Assembly (NCBI GenBank): GCA_017452945.1
Contig: JAFTLD010000011.1
Location: 1 to 24,983 of the forward strand
Direction of reading: 5' to 3'
DNA from: Clostridia bacterium
GTDB lineage: Bacteria; Bacillota_A; Clostridia; Oscillospirales; CAG-272
Length of the DNA stretch: 24,983 nt
Position numbers and translations under genes: made by a program. The notes under the pieces were generated by a model that was given only the letters and a program-made list of their open reading frames with translations, had not been told where the DNA came from and did not search any database. Positions 15,687 through 22,488 of this stretch are shown here, piece after piece; the first letter of the stretch is position 1, and each line of letters begins with the position of its first letter.

Positions 15687-17753
15687 ATGAATCAACAAAC
15701 TGATCCCAAGTACCAAGCGCTGTTTACGCCTTGGAAGATCGGCAACGTCGAGATCAAAAACCGCATTGTGATGTGTCCCATGGGCGGCACGTCGCTGTTC
15801 GGTTGGTTTGAGCTGACAGGCTGCCACTTCGACAAGGAAGCAGCAAAGCTGTTTTTGGAAAGAGCCAACAACAACGTCGGTCTGATCATTCCCGGTATTG
15901 CGCCCGTTCGTGATACCTTCTGGGGAAAGTACCTCTGGCAGAATCCCAAGATGTTTGAGGATCTCAAGGAATTTATGGAGGAGATCCACAAGTCGGGGGC
16001 TAAGCTGTTCATCCAGCTGACCGCAGGCATGGGACGCTCCTGGGCGATCACCGATCTTGTAGCACCCTTGCACAAGAACAAGCTGACGCGCACGCTGATC
16101 AAGCCTATTCTGGATACCAATCATGAGCTTGCCAGCCCCAGCCCCCAGCCGTCGAGATGGGCGCACGATATCATTTGCCCCGAGATCACGGTTGAGCAGA
16201 TCCATGAGATCATCGAGGCCTTTGCCAAGACCGCAAAGCTTTGCAAACAAGCCGGTGTGGACGGTGTGGAGGTACACGCAGTGCACGAGGGCTATTTGCT
16301 GGATCAGTTCTCTATGGAATTCTTCAATAAGCGTACCGACGAATACGGCGGCAGCTTTGAGAACCGTTATCGCTTCGCAGCCGAGATCGTCAAGGCCATC
16401 AAGGAAAAGTGCGGTGCGGATTATCCCGTTTCGCTGCGTTACTCGGTTGAGTCCAAGATGAAGGGCTTTTGCGAGGGTGCTATGCCGGGCGAGGACTACG
16501 TAGAGGTAGGCCGCAGTATGGAAGAGAGCGAAAAGGCAGTCAAGTTCCTGCAGGATGCGGGCTACGATATGCTCAATGCGGACAACGGCACTTATGACTC
16601 CTGGTACTGGGCGCATCCGCCGATGTACATGCCCGAAAACTGCAATCTGGACGACGTGGCGCACATCAAGCAGTTTGTGGACATTCCCGTGGTATGTGCG
16701 GGTCGTATGGATCCCGAGGTGGGTGCTAAGGCTATTGCCGAGGGCAGAATCGACGGTATGGGCGTGGCACGCCAGTTCTTGGTGGATCCCGAATGGGTGA
16801 CCAAGCTGATTGAGGACAGACTTGAGGATATCAAGCCCTGTATCTGCTGCCATGCGGGCTGCTTTAACTTCTCGCGCTCCAAGGGACATGCAAACACGCA
16901 GGATCTGACCGATACTATGGGGCTTTCCCGTTGCGCGCTCAATCCCGAGACCATGCAATCCAAAAAGTATCACATCGAGCCTGCCAAGAAGCAGAAAAAG
17001 ATCGCTGTCATCGGCGGCGGTATCGGCGGTATGGAGGCTGCAATCGTGTGTGCAAAGCGCGGCCACAAGGTCACGCTGTATGAAAAGAGTGACAAGCTGG
17101 GCGGTGTGTTCATCGCAGCAGCTGCGCCCTCGTTTAAGGAAAAGGATCGCGATCTGATCGCGTGGTATGTCCGTGAGATGACTAAGCATCCCATCCAGGT
17201 CAAGTTCAACACCGAGGTCAAGGACGTCAAAGCACTCGATGCCGACGAGGTCATCGTAGCAACCGGTGCTGTGGCAAAGAAGATCCCGATTCCGGGCGTG
17301 GAGCGTTCGATCGAAGCTGTCGACTTCCTGCTTGGCAACAAGACGGTGGGCGACAAGGTAGTCGTCATCGGCGGTGGCTTGACCGGCTGTGAGATTGCGT
17401 ATGAGCTGTATCTGCAGGGCAAAAAGCCCACCATTGTGGAAATGCAGGACGATTTGATCACCACCAAGGGCATCTGCCTTGCAAACACCTCTTACCTGCG
17501 TGACTTCTTCAAGACCAACAAGGTGCCTGTGCATCTGGAAACAGGTGTGAGCGAGATTACCGACAAGGGCGTTGTAATCAAGCGCAAGGACGGCTCCACC
17601 GAGCAGATCGAGGCAGACTCTGTCATTCTGTCGGTTGGTTATAATCCCGCACCCGTGGCAACTAAGGGCGTACACGTGATTGGTGACGCCAAGGCTGTGG
17701 GCAATCTGCGCACCGTTATCTGGGGAGCGTGGGACGTGGCAATGAAGCTCTGA
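15687..17753 (+). CDS. NADH:flavin oxidoreductase, 2-enoate reductase type
   Basis: A 688-residue flavoenzyme with the domain plan of 2-enoate reductase, FldZ, BaiCD and 2,4-dienoyl-CoA reductase. Residues 1-375 form an Old-Yellow-Enzyme barrel with FMN, with HAVHEGYLLDQF (197-208) and NKRTDEYGGSFENR (214-227). A [4Fe-4S] site follows with Cys 385, 388, 392 and 416; the last gap is 23 residues, longer than the 11-12 usual, and Cys 387 is an extra one. Residues 437-688 form an FAD/NAD(P)H module with GGGIGGME and GGGLTGCE. Such enzymes reduce the C=C bond of alpha,beta-unsaturated acids or their CoA esters in anaerobes. GGAG at 15674-15677 sets the start. It is followed, across a hairpin array, by a two-subunit aconitase X. 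Confidence 0.92.
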   Translation: MNQQTDPKYQALFTPWKIGNVEIKNRIVMCPMGGTSLFGWFELTGCHFDKEAAKLFLERANNNVGLIIPGIAPVRDTFWGKYLWQNPKMFEDLKEFMEEIHKSGAKLFIQLTAGMGRSWAITDLVAPLHKNKLTRTLIKPILDTNHELASPSPQPSRWAHDIICPEITVEQIHEIIEAFAKTAKLCKQAGVDGVEVHAVHEGYLLDQFSMEFFNKRTDEYGGSFENRYRFAAEIVKAIKEKCGADYPVSLRYSVESKMKGFCEGAMPGEDYVEVGRSMEESEKAVKFLQDAGYDMLNADNGTYDSWYWAHPPMYMPENCNLDDVAHIKQFVDIPVVCAGRMDPEVGAKAIAEGRIDGMGVARQFLVDPEWVTKLIEDRLEDIKPCICCHAGCFNFSRSKGHANTQDLTDTMGLSRCALNPETMQSKKYHIEPAKKQKKIAVIGGGIGGMEAAIVCAKRGHKVTLYEKSDKLGGVFIAAAAPSFKEKDRDLIAWYVREMTKHPIQVKFNTEVKDVKALDADEVIVATGAVAKKIPIPGVERSIEAVDFLLGNKTVGDKVVVIGGGLTGCEIAYELYLQGKKPTIVEMQDDLITTKGICLANTSYLRDFFKTNKVPVHLETGVSEITDKGVVIKRKDGSTEQIEADSVILSVGYNPAPVATKGVHVIGDAKAVGNLRTVIWGAWDVAMKL

Positions 17754-17766
17754 TGAGCTTCATTGC
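17739..17766 (+). repeat. Perfect hairpin containing the reductase stop codon
   Basis: GCAATGAAGCTC (17739-17750) and GAGCTTCATTGC (17755-17766) form a 12-bp perfect stem with loop TGAT. The left arm encodes the last four residues, and the TGA stop lies in the loop. Confidence 0.9.
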
Positions 17767-17857
17767 AGTGATATTGCCGCTGTGCGGCAGTGATATTCGT
17801 GCTTCGCACGAGTGATATTTGCGCTGCGCGCAAGTGATATGTTCGCCTTTGGCGAAC
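17767..17857 (+). repeat. 22-nt period array of variable hairpins
   Basis: The nine-base linker AGTGATATT starts at 17767, 17789 and 17811, and AGTGATAT starts at 17833, an exact 22-base period. Between them lie different five-bp hairpins: GCCGC-TGT-GCGGC, CGTGC-TTC-GCACG and TGCGC-TGC-GCGCA. The fourth linker is followed by a larger one, GTTCGCC-TTT-GGCGAAC. No T-run follows, so these are not terminators. The array fills the gap between the reductase and aconitase X genes. Confidence 0.92.
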
Positions 17858-17866
17858 GTTGTGGTA

Positions 17867-17892
17867 GAAATTCTTCGCATGCGAAGAATTTC
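17867..17892 (+). repeat. 26-bp perfect palindrome upstream of the aconitase X start
   Basis: The left arm is GAAATTCTTCGCA and the right arm is its exact reverse complement. It ends 16 bases before the GGAAAGGA ribosome binding site, so as RNA it would be a stem just ahead of the translation start. Confidence 0.85.
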
Positions 17893-17925
17893 AATTGAAT
17901 TGTAATGGAAAGGATAAAAACGTCT

Positions 17926-19203
17926 ATGATACTGACAAAAGAACAACAGGCAATTCTGGACGGTGCACAGGGCGAGACCATGGCCAAGGTCATGAAAACG
18001 CTGGTCCTGTACGGTGACGCATTCGAGGCTGAAAAGCTGGTGCCCATCACGTCCAAGTATAACCATCTCGTGACCTCGTTCGGCCTGAAGGTCATGTCCC
18101 CCGTGTACGATCTGATGCAGCAACTGCTGGATGCAGGCGTGGTTTCGGATCAGAAATTCTCGGTTGACCCCAGACCGCTTGATAAGAACGTACCGGCCAA
18201 CGTGCTGCAGAATTTTGTGTTCAATAAATTCATGTACACCAAGCAGGATTTCTATGAGGATCAGCTGCACAAGCTGGGTCTGATGGATGACGATGCATTC
18301 TCCTGCACCTGCTATATGGATGAGGTTGGCAATAAACCGAAGAAGGGCGACGTGCTCTCTTGGGCAGAGTCCTCGGCTGTTGTATACGCGAACTCCGTAT
18401 TGGGCGCAAGATGCAACCGTAACTCGGGTATTATCGACATTATGGGCTCTATCGTGGGTTACGTGCCTTACTTTGGCCTTTTGACCGATGAAGGCAGAAA
18501 AGCTACCTGGGTGATCAAGGTGCAGACCACCAAAAAGCCCGAAGCGCAGCTGCTTGGTTCGGCTATCGGCATGAAGGTCATGGAGGACGTGCCTTACGTT
18601 GTCGGCCTTGATCGCTGGATCGGTACAGAGCTTGACGATGCTGCATGCTCTTACCTCAAGGACTTTGGAGCAGCTACCGCCTCCAACGGTGCGGTTGGTC
18701 TTTACCATATCGCAAACCTGACGCCCGAGGCCAAGGAGTTGGGCGAATCCTTGATCGTAGAGGGTGCGCGTGAGTATATCATCGATGATGCTGAGCTGCA
18801 GCGCGTACAGGACAATTATCCTGTGATGTGGAAGAATGCAGATGCAACTCCCAAGCTTTGCTTTGTGGGTTGTCCGCACCTTTCTCTGGAGCAGCTTAAA
18901 ACATGGACGGATAACATTGAAGCAGCACTTGCAAAGAACGGCAAGAAGAAGGTGGTTATCCCCACCGTGCTGACTGCGGCTCCCGCTGTGCTGGAAAAGT
19001 TCAATAAGACCGAGTACGCTGCAAGACTCAAGGCCACAGGCGTGATCACGTCCTATATTTGTCCTTTGATGTACATGAACAATCCGCTTTGCAAAAAAAT
19101 GCCCGTTATCACCTCGTCCAACAAGCTGCGTACCTACACCAGCTCAAGATATTACAAGGATGAGGAGATCTTACAGGCTATTACGGGAGGTAAAAAGGCA
19201 TGA
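17926..19203 (+). CDS. Aconitase X catalytic (large) subunit
   Basis: A protein of the AcnX family (formerly DUF521), 425 residues from the ATG at 17926. The start is placed there because the family begins (M)xLTKEEQAILDG and GGAAAGGA (17907-17914) is well spaced; an in-frame ATG at 17905 lies before the site. Conserved blocks are YGDAFEAEKLVPI, WAESSAVVYANSVLGARCN (146-164) and VGCPHLSLEQL (314-324), where Cys and polar residues hold the Fe-S or metal centre in characterised members. Known members dehydrate cis-3-hydroxy-L-proline (bacteria) or mevalonate 5-phosphate (archaea). The substrate here is unknown. The gene overlaps the small-subunit gene by four bases (ATGA), so the two are made together. 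Confidence 0.88.
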   Translation: MILTKEQQAILDGAQGETMAKVMKTLVLYGDAFEAEKLVPITSKYNHLVTSFGLKVMSPVYDLMQQLLDAGVVSDQKFSVDPRPLDKNVPANVLQNFVFNKFMYTKQDFYEDQLHKLGLMDDDAFSCTCYMDEVGNKPKKGDVLSWAESSAVVYANSVLGARCNRNSGIIDIMGSIVGYVPYFGLLTDEGRKATWVIKVQTTKKPEAQLLGSAIGMKVMEDVPYVVGLDRWIGTELDDAACSYLKDFGAATASNGAVGLYHIANLTPEAKELGESLIVEGAREYIIDDAELQRVQDNYPVMWKNADATPKLCFVGCPHLSLEQLKTWTDNIEAALAKNGKKKVVIPTVLTAAPAVLEKFNKTEYAARLKATGVITSYICPLMYMNNPLCKKMPVITSSNKLRTYTSSRYYKDEEILQAITGGKKA

Positions 19204-19643
19204 GAGAATTCAAGGGTAGAGTCGTAACCCCCGGACAGGTCACGGCAGAGGCGCTTGTGACCACGCAGGGATTCAATACGCTGGCATCCTTCCAGATGGC
19301 GCTGCAGTTCGGCGACAAGGAAGTCAAATGCGGTGACCAGAATAACACCGATCTGCATGGCAAGAGCATGCTTGGCAAGGCTCTTTGTCTGCCGCAGACC
19401 ATTGGTTCAACCACGGGTGGTTTGGTACTGTATTGCGCATGTGCGATGCACAAGCAGCCTGCTTGCATGCTGTTCGCCAATCACATTGATTCGTTGGCAG
19501 CCGCCGGCGCGGTGCTTGCCGACGTTTGGGTTGAGGGTGTAAGCATGCCCGTTGTGGATTGCCTTGGCGATGAATTTTTGGAGTACGTCAAGGATGGCAT
19601 GAGCGTTACTGTGAAGCCAGACGGTGTAGTTGTGGTGGAATAA
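19200..19643 (+). CDS. Aconitase X swivel (small) subunit
   Basis: The AcnX small subunit (formerly DUF126), 147 residues, equivalent to the swivelling domain of aconitases. The central motif NTDLHGKSMLGKALCLPQ is followed by GSTTGGLVL, which corresponds to the family's R-G-S-S-x-G-S active-site loop (the usual Arg is replaced: QTIGST), and by PVVD near residue 117. In many bacteria the two domains are fused; here they are separate, as in archaea. It starts in an ATGA overlap with the large subunit and is followed by a strong terminator. Confidence 0.87.
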   Translation: MREFKGRVVTPGQVTAEALVTTQGFNTLASFQMALQFGDKEVKCGDQNNTDLHGKSMLGKALCLPQTIGSTTGGLVLYCACAMHKQPACMLFANHIDSLAAAGAVLADVWVEGVSMPVVDCLGDEFLEYVKDGMSVTVKPDGVVVVE

Positions 19644-19656
19644 ACGAACAAAAAAG

Positions 19657-19703
19657 AAAGAGAGAACAAAACGGTTTTGCCGTCGAGTTCTCTCTTTTTT
19701 ATC
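19657..19703. terminator. Bidirectional terminator between convergent genes
   Basis: AAAGAGAGAAC (19657-19667) pairs with GTTCTCTCTTT (19687-19697), with an inner ACGG/CCGT stem. A T-run follows on the plus strand and a T-rich tract on the minus strand, ending the aconitase X unit and, from the other side, the DUF308 gene. Confidence 0.9.
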
Positions 19704-19741
19704 AAGTGTCTTTGCTTATAAAGAATGAACGGTTGTGGGAC

Positions 19742-20212
19742 TTACTTTTTCAAAGCGCCAACCAGACCCAGTACGCCGCTGACGATCAGCAGAATGCCGC
19801 CAACGATCATGACGATGTTCATAATGCTGCCCCAAGCGAATGCAAGCAACAGACCAACAACGATAGTCAGGATGGGGAAGAGGATCGCAAGAACCTTCTT
19901 CTTTTTCTGTCCCAGTGCCTGCACCAATGCGATAATGCCCTTGATGGCAATGAAGATGCCCAGCACCAGCATGACAATGTCGGTCAGAAGCCAACCAATC
20001 ACCAGAATTGCAACGCCGATGACAAGACTGATAATGCCGCCTGCCCAGTTCTTCTTGATCAGCTCAAGAATACCCGAAACAAGGAAGACGATACCTGCAA
20101 TGGTCATGGCAATATTGAGTGCCTCACCGGGGAATACGATCAGCAAAATACCGATCACGATGTACAGAATGGAAGAGATCCAAGCCGAATTCGATTTCTT
20201 TGCCTTTGCCAT
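19742..20212 (-). CDS. DUF308/HdeD-like membrane protein
   Basis: A 156-residue integral membrane protein of five or six short hydrophobic helices with repeated glycine-rich motifs (YIVIGILLIVFPGEAL, IVGGILLIVSGVLGL), typical of the DUF308/HdeD family. HdeD is linked to acid resistance in E. coli, but most members have no known function. A soluble basic start (MAKAKKSNS) and lysine-rich loops suggest the positive-inside rule. The ATG is preceded by AAAGGAGA at 20222-20229, and a separate promoter lies just upstream, so it is probably monocistronic. Confidence 0.85.
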   Translation of the reverse strand: MAKAKKSNSAWISSILYIVIGILLIVFPGEALNIAMTIAGIVFLVSGILELIKKNWAGGIISLVIGVAILVIGWLLTDIVMLVLGIFIAIKGIIALVQALGQKKKKVLAILFPILTIVVGLLLAFAWGSIMNIVMIVGGILLIVSGVLGLVGALKK

Positions 20213-20246
20213 ATGGAAATTTCTCCTTTCAATGATTTACAGTATC

Positions 20247-20276
20247 ATTATATCACATTGCAGGGTGTGAAGTCAA
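20247..20276 (-). promoter_or_regulatory. Sigma-A promoter for the DUF308 gene
   Basis: Minus-strand TTGACT (20276-20271), an 18-base spacer and TATAAT (20252-20247), preceded by TGA (extended -10). It lies between the ferredoxin gene's stop and the DUF308 start. Confidence 0.85.
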
Positions 20277-20296
20277 CGATTTTTTGCTTGCGCGCG

Positions 20297-20977
20297 TCAC
20301 AAATATATCACCGTATCCCTGTCCTTTTGTCTGCGCAGATAGGCTTTTAGTACAGGATGCATCTTGATGCGCAAGGCGTTTTGCGGACAGGTGTTGACGC
20401 AGCGCAGACAGCGTATGCAGCGGTTGTTGGGCGTGCCGTTTTGCATAGCACCGACAGGGCAGGTGCGTGTGCAAAGACCGCATGCGTTGCAGTCCTCGGT
20501 TTTGTCAAGGCGCAGGCCGACGCGGCTTCTCCACGCAGGGAAAAAGGATGCAAAGGGGTTTTTGCCGCAGCGCGGAAGCTTTGCGGGCTGCGGTGCGGCA
20601 ATGCGGTCAAAAATTGTTTCCATGCTCTCTGTCGGAAAAGAGGTATCTTGCTCAAGAAAGCTGTGGCCCGTGGGGACGCAGGCGCCCGCAATCACTTCTG
20701 CATTTGTCATTCGTGCCGCCTCCCACAGCACGTTTCCATAGGAGATCTTGCCGTAGGTGGCAATCAGGACTGCGTGCTTTGCGTCAAGGCTGTGCAGAAA
20801 CTGCTTGACTGTGGGCGGGATGTTCTGACAATATACGGGAAACACCACGACGGCTGTTTCGGCATGTCCCATTGCGTCAGCCGTGATGGGGATGGGGTGC
20901 GTGTTCAAGCGGTCTGCAAAGTATTGTGCAACCGCCATGCTGTGTCCGCTGCCCGAAAAGCAGTAAACTTGTATCAT
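20297..20977 (-). CDS. Flavodoxin-ferredoxin fusion (EFR1-type)
   Basis: A 226-residue electron-transfer protein of the EFR1 type. Residues 1-130 are a flavodoxin-like domain with FSGSGHSMAVA (usually FSGTGNT) and VVFPVYCQNIPP. The C-terminal part has two [4Fe-4S] motifs: CNACGLCTRTCP and CIRCLRCVNTCP, each C-x2-C-x2-C-x3-C-P. It is likely cytosolic and passes electrons at low potential. The ATG at 20977 overlaps the stop of the PP-loop gene (ATGA), with GGAGGAAAT upstream; a start at 21013 would lie inside the previous gene and lacks a site. The coupling suggests it supplies electrons to the PP-loop protein, which is inference. Confidence 0.88.
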   Translation of the reverse strand: MIQVYCFSGSGHSMAVAQYFADRLNTHPIPITADAMGHAETAVVVFPVYCQNIPPTVKQFLHSLDAKHAVLIATYGKISYGNVLWEAARMTNAEVIAGACVPTGHSFLEQDTSFPTESMETIFDRIAAPQPAKLPRCGKNPFASFFPAWRSRVGLRLDKTEDCNACGLCTRTCPVGAMQNGTPNNRCIRCLRCVNTCPQNALRIKMHPVLKAYLRRQKDRDTVIYL

Positions 20978-22374
20978 ATTTCCTCCCCAATGCAGCCGCA
21001 CATGATGGCACACTCGGGAATAGGATCAAGTGAAAAACCCAGCAAATGCTCCATTTCATATAGCATTTCATCGCGGCTGCGTCCGCAGCTGCGGCTTGCA
21101 AGAGAGACCTCAATCGCGCTGAATGGGATCATCTTGCTTTGACACCGGTAAAAGCGGACGAATTGCGAGTGATCCTTGCACCTCTCAATGCTGCAGCTGG
21201 TGTGCAAGGCCTTTTGTCCCTCATCGGGAGCGACCCAGCCGCATCTTTCGATCAAGGTGTCCTTGACGGCATTCCAGTCGTAGACACCGCCGCAAATACG
21301 GTCGAAATCCAAGTGTACAAAGGCAGGAATGTTACCCGTACGTGAGGAATAACGGATGCTGCGACGGAAGGGCGGCAGCAATTCGGGAACCTCGTGAATG
21401 GCCGTGACAACGTTGGAAACCAAGGGATTGCTGTAACCGCTGAGCTTTTTGAGAGGATGATCACCGTATGCAAGCTGCTTCATGGTCAGAAGCGTTTGCA
21501 GCTGCCCCTTTTTGAGCGGTGGACGCAGGATAAGCAACCGCCCGATATTGATCAGCGCGGCAAGCGGTTTGTTTTGCGCAAATTTGTATGCGAATTTAGG
21601 AGCCATGTGATTGTAGTAAAGCCCAAGCATCTGCACGGGCTCGTTACCCACTACGAAATAGGGAACGCGATTCTGCACCAATTCGGGATAAAACAACAGA
21701 TATGCCAGCGAGGGGCAGGCGCAGGTATTGCCGCTGAGCTCATATAGCTTGCGGTAGATGCGGTCAAGGTCGTTTTTGCTGACCGAACGGGTGATGAACT
21801 CTACGTTTGAAAAATGTTTTTTGGCGTTTTGGATCGAGGCTCTTGCACTGTCCGACATGAAAGGGATCTCCCAAGTCAGGGCAAGCACGCGTAAGCCCTT
21901 TTGCATGGCAAGATGGTAGAGTAAAAAGGTGGAGTCCTTGCCTCCCGTGTAGAAAACGGCCACGTCAAAGCGGGATTTTTTGGCGCGTGGGATCTCGTCA
22001 AGCACGGGAACAACGCTGCGCAAATGCTTGACCTCGTCTGCCGTCTGACACATGGGACAGCGTCCCTTTGTATCAAATTCCAGGCCGGGGATGATAAAAT
22101 CATTGGCGGCACAAGCAGTGCAAAAGCGCGCCTCCATAAGGCTTTTGGGCGTGGGGCGGTAGTCGGCTTGCAGCACAACTTGCGTACCGAGCAACGCTCC
22201 CAACGCCTTTTTCTGCTCGTCGGTCAGGAAAGAGGGGAGGGAAGCAATGATCTTTTGCTGCGCTTTGGTCAGGCGCACGGTGTTGCGAAACATGTTCTCC
22301 TTGTTGCGCAGGCCGTAATAATACAGTGCGTTTCCTTCAAGTACCCAGCGATTTTGCAGTACGTATTCCTGCAT
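20974..22374 (-). CDS. PP-loop ATPase with zinc ribbon, amidotransferase-like
   Basis: A 466-residue protein of the adenine nucleotide alpha-hydrolase (PP-loop) superfamily. It has a helical N-terminus (1-80), a four-Cys ribbon (C85, C88, C106, C109; RFCTAC ... GRCPMC, with PGLEFD between) and the ATP loop TGGKDS at 143-148. The ribbon-plus-loop arrangement resembles N-acetyl sugar amidotransferases (WbpG type) and tRNA-thiolating enzymes. Eleven further Cys lie after residue 215: C218, C220, C361, C378, C394, C399, C411, C430 and CAIMCGC (455-461). They could form a metal or Fe-S site. The substrate is unknown: a sugar, a tRNA or a small molecule are all possible. GGAGGTG (22380-22386) sets the start. 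It overlaps the ferredoxin gene and has its own promoter. Confidence 0.8.
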   Translation of the reverse strand: MQEYVLQNRWVLEGNALYYYGLRNKENMFRNTVRLTKAQQKIIASLPSFLTDEQKKALGALLGTQVVLQADYRPTPKSLMEARFCTACAANDFIIPGLEFDTKGRCPMCQTADEVKHLRSVVPVLDEIPRAKKSRFDVAVFYTGGKDSTFLLYHLAMQKGLRVLALTWEIPFMSDSARASIQNAKKHFSNVEFITRSVSKNDLDRIYRKLYELSGNTCACPSLAYLLFYPELVQNRVPYFVVGNEPVQMLGLYYNHMAPKFAYKFAQNKPLAALINIGRLLILRPPLKKGQLQTLLTMKQLAYGDHPLKKLSGYSNPLVSNVVTAIHEVPELLPPFRRSIRYSSRTGNIPAFVHLDFDRICGGVYDWNAVKDTLIERCGWVAPDEGQKALHTSCSIERCKDHSQFVRFYRCQSKMIPFSAIEVSLASRSCGRSRDEMLYEMEHLLGFSLDPIPECAIMCGCIGEEI

Positions 22375-22403
22375 GGCAGCACCTCCTTTTCCGTGAATAA
22401 CTT

Positions 22404-22432
22404 ATTGTACCATATTTCGCCGCATTTTGCAA
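22404..22432 (-). promoter_or_regulatory. Promoter of the PP-loop/ferredoxin operon
   Basis: Minus-strand TTGCAA (22432-22427), a 17-base spacer and TACAAT (22409-22404) preceded by TGG (extended -10). The start of transcription would lie about 25 bases upstream of the PP-loop ATG. Confidence 0.7.
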
Positions 22433-22441
22433 TATAAAATG

Positions 22442-22471
22442 GGAGCTGCGTCAAATTGTTGACGCAGCCCC
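22442..22471 (-). terminator. Terminator of the M13 peptidase gene
   Basis: GCTGCGTCAA (22445-22454) and TTGACGCAGC (22459-22468) form a perfect stem with an ATTG loop. On the minus strand it is followed by TCCCATTTTATATT, a somewhat delayed T-tract. Confidence 0.7.
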
Positions 22472-22488
22472 GCGGAATTTGTATTGAA

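Noticed and set aside
15240..17675. 811-residue open frame on the minus strand
   Set aside because: It is antisense to mnmE and the reductase gene, both of which show full family motifs in order. The frame is a by-product of GC-rich codon use.
17767..17857. CRISPR array
   Set aside because: The conserved unit is only nine bases and each spacer is a 13-base palindrome, unlike CRISPR repeats and spacers; no cas gene is present.
17716..18879. 387-residue open frame on the minus strand crossing the hairpin array
   Set aside because: Antisense to the aconitase X large subunit; the array encodes a repetitive peptide there only by chance.
22385..22400. DnaA box (TTATTCACG on the minus strand)
   Set aside because: It is a single site with one mismatch to the consensus and no neighbours; it lies in the leader of the PP-loop gene.
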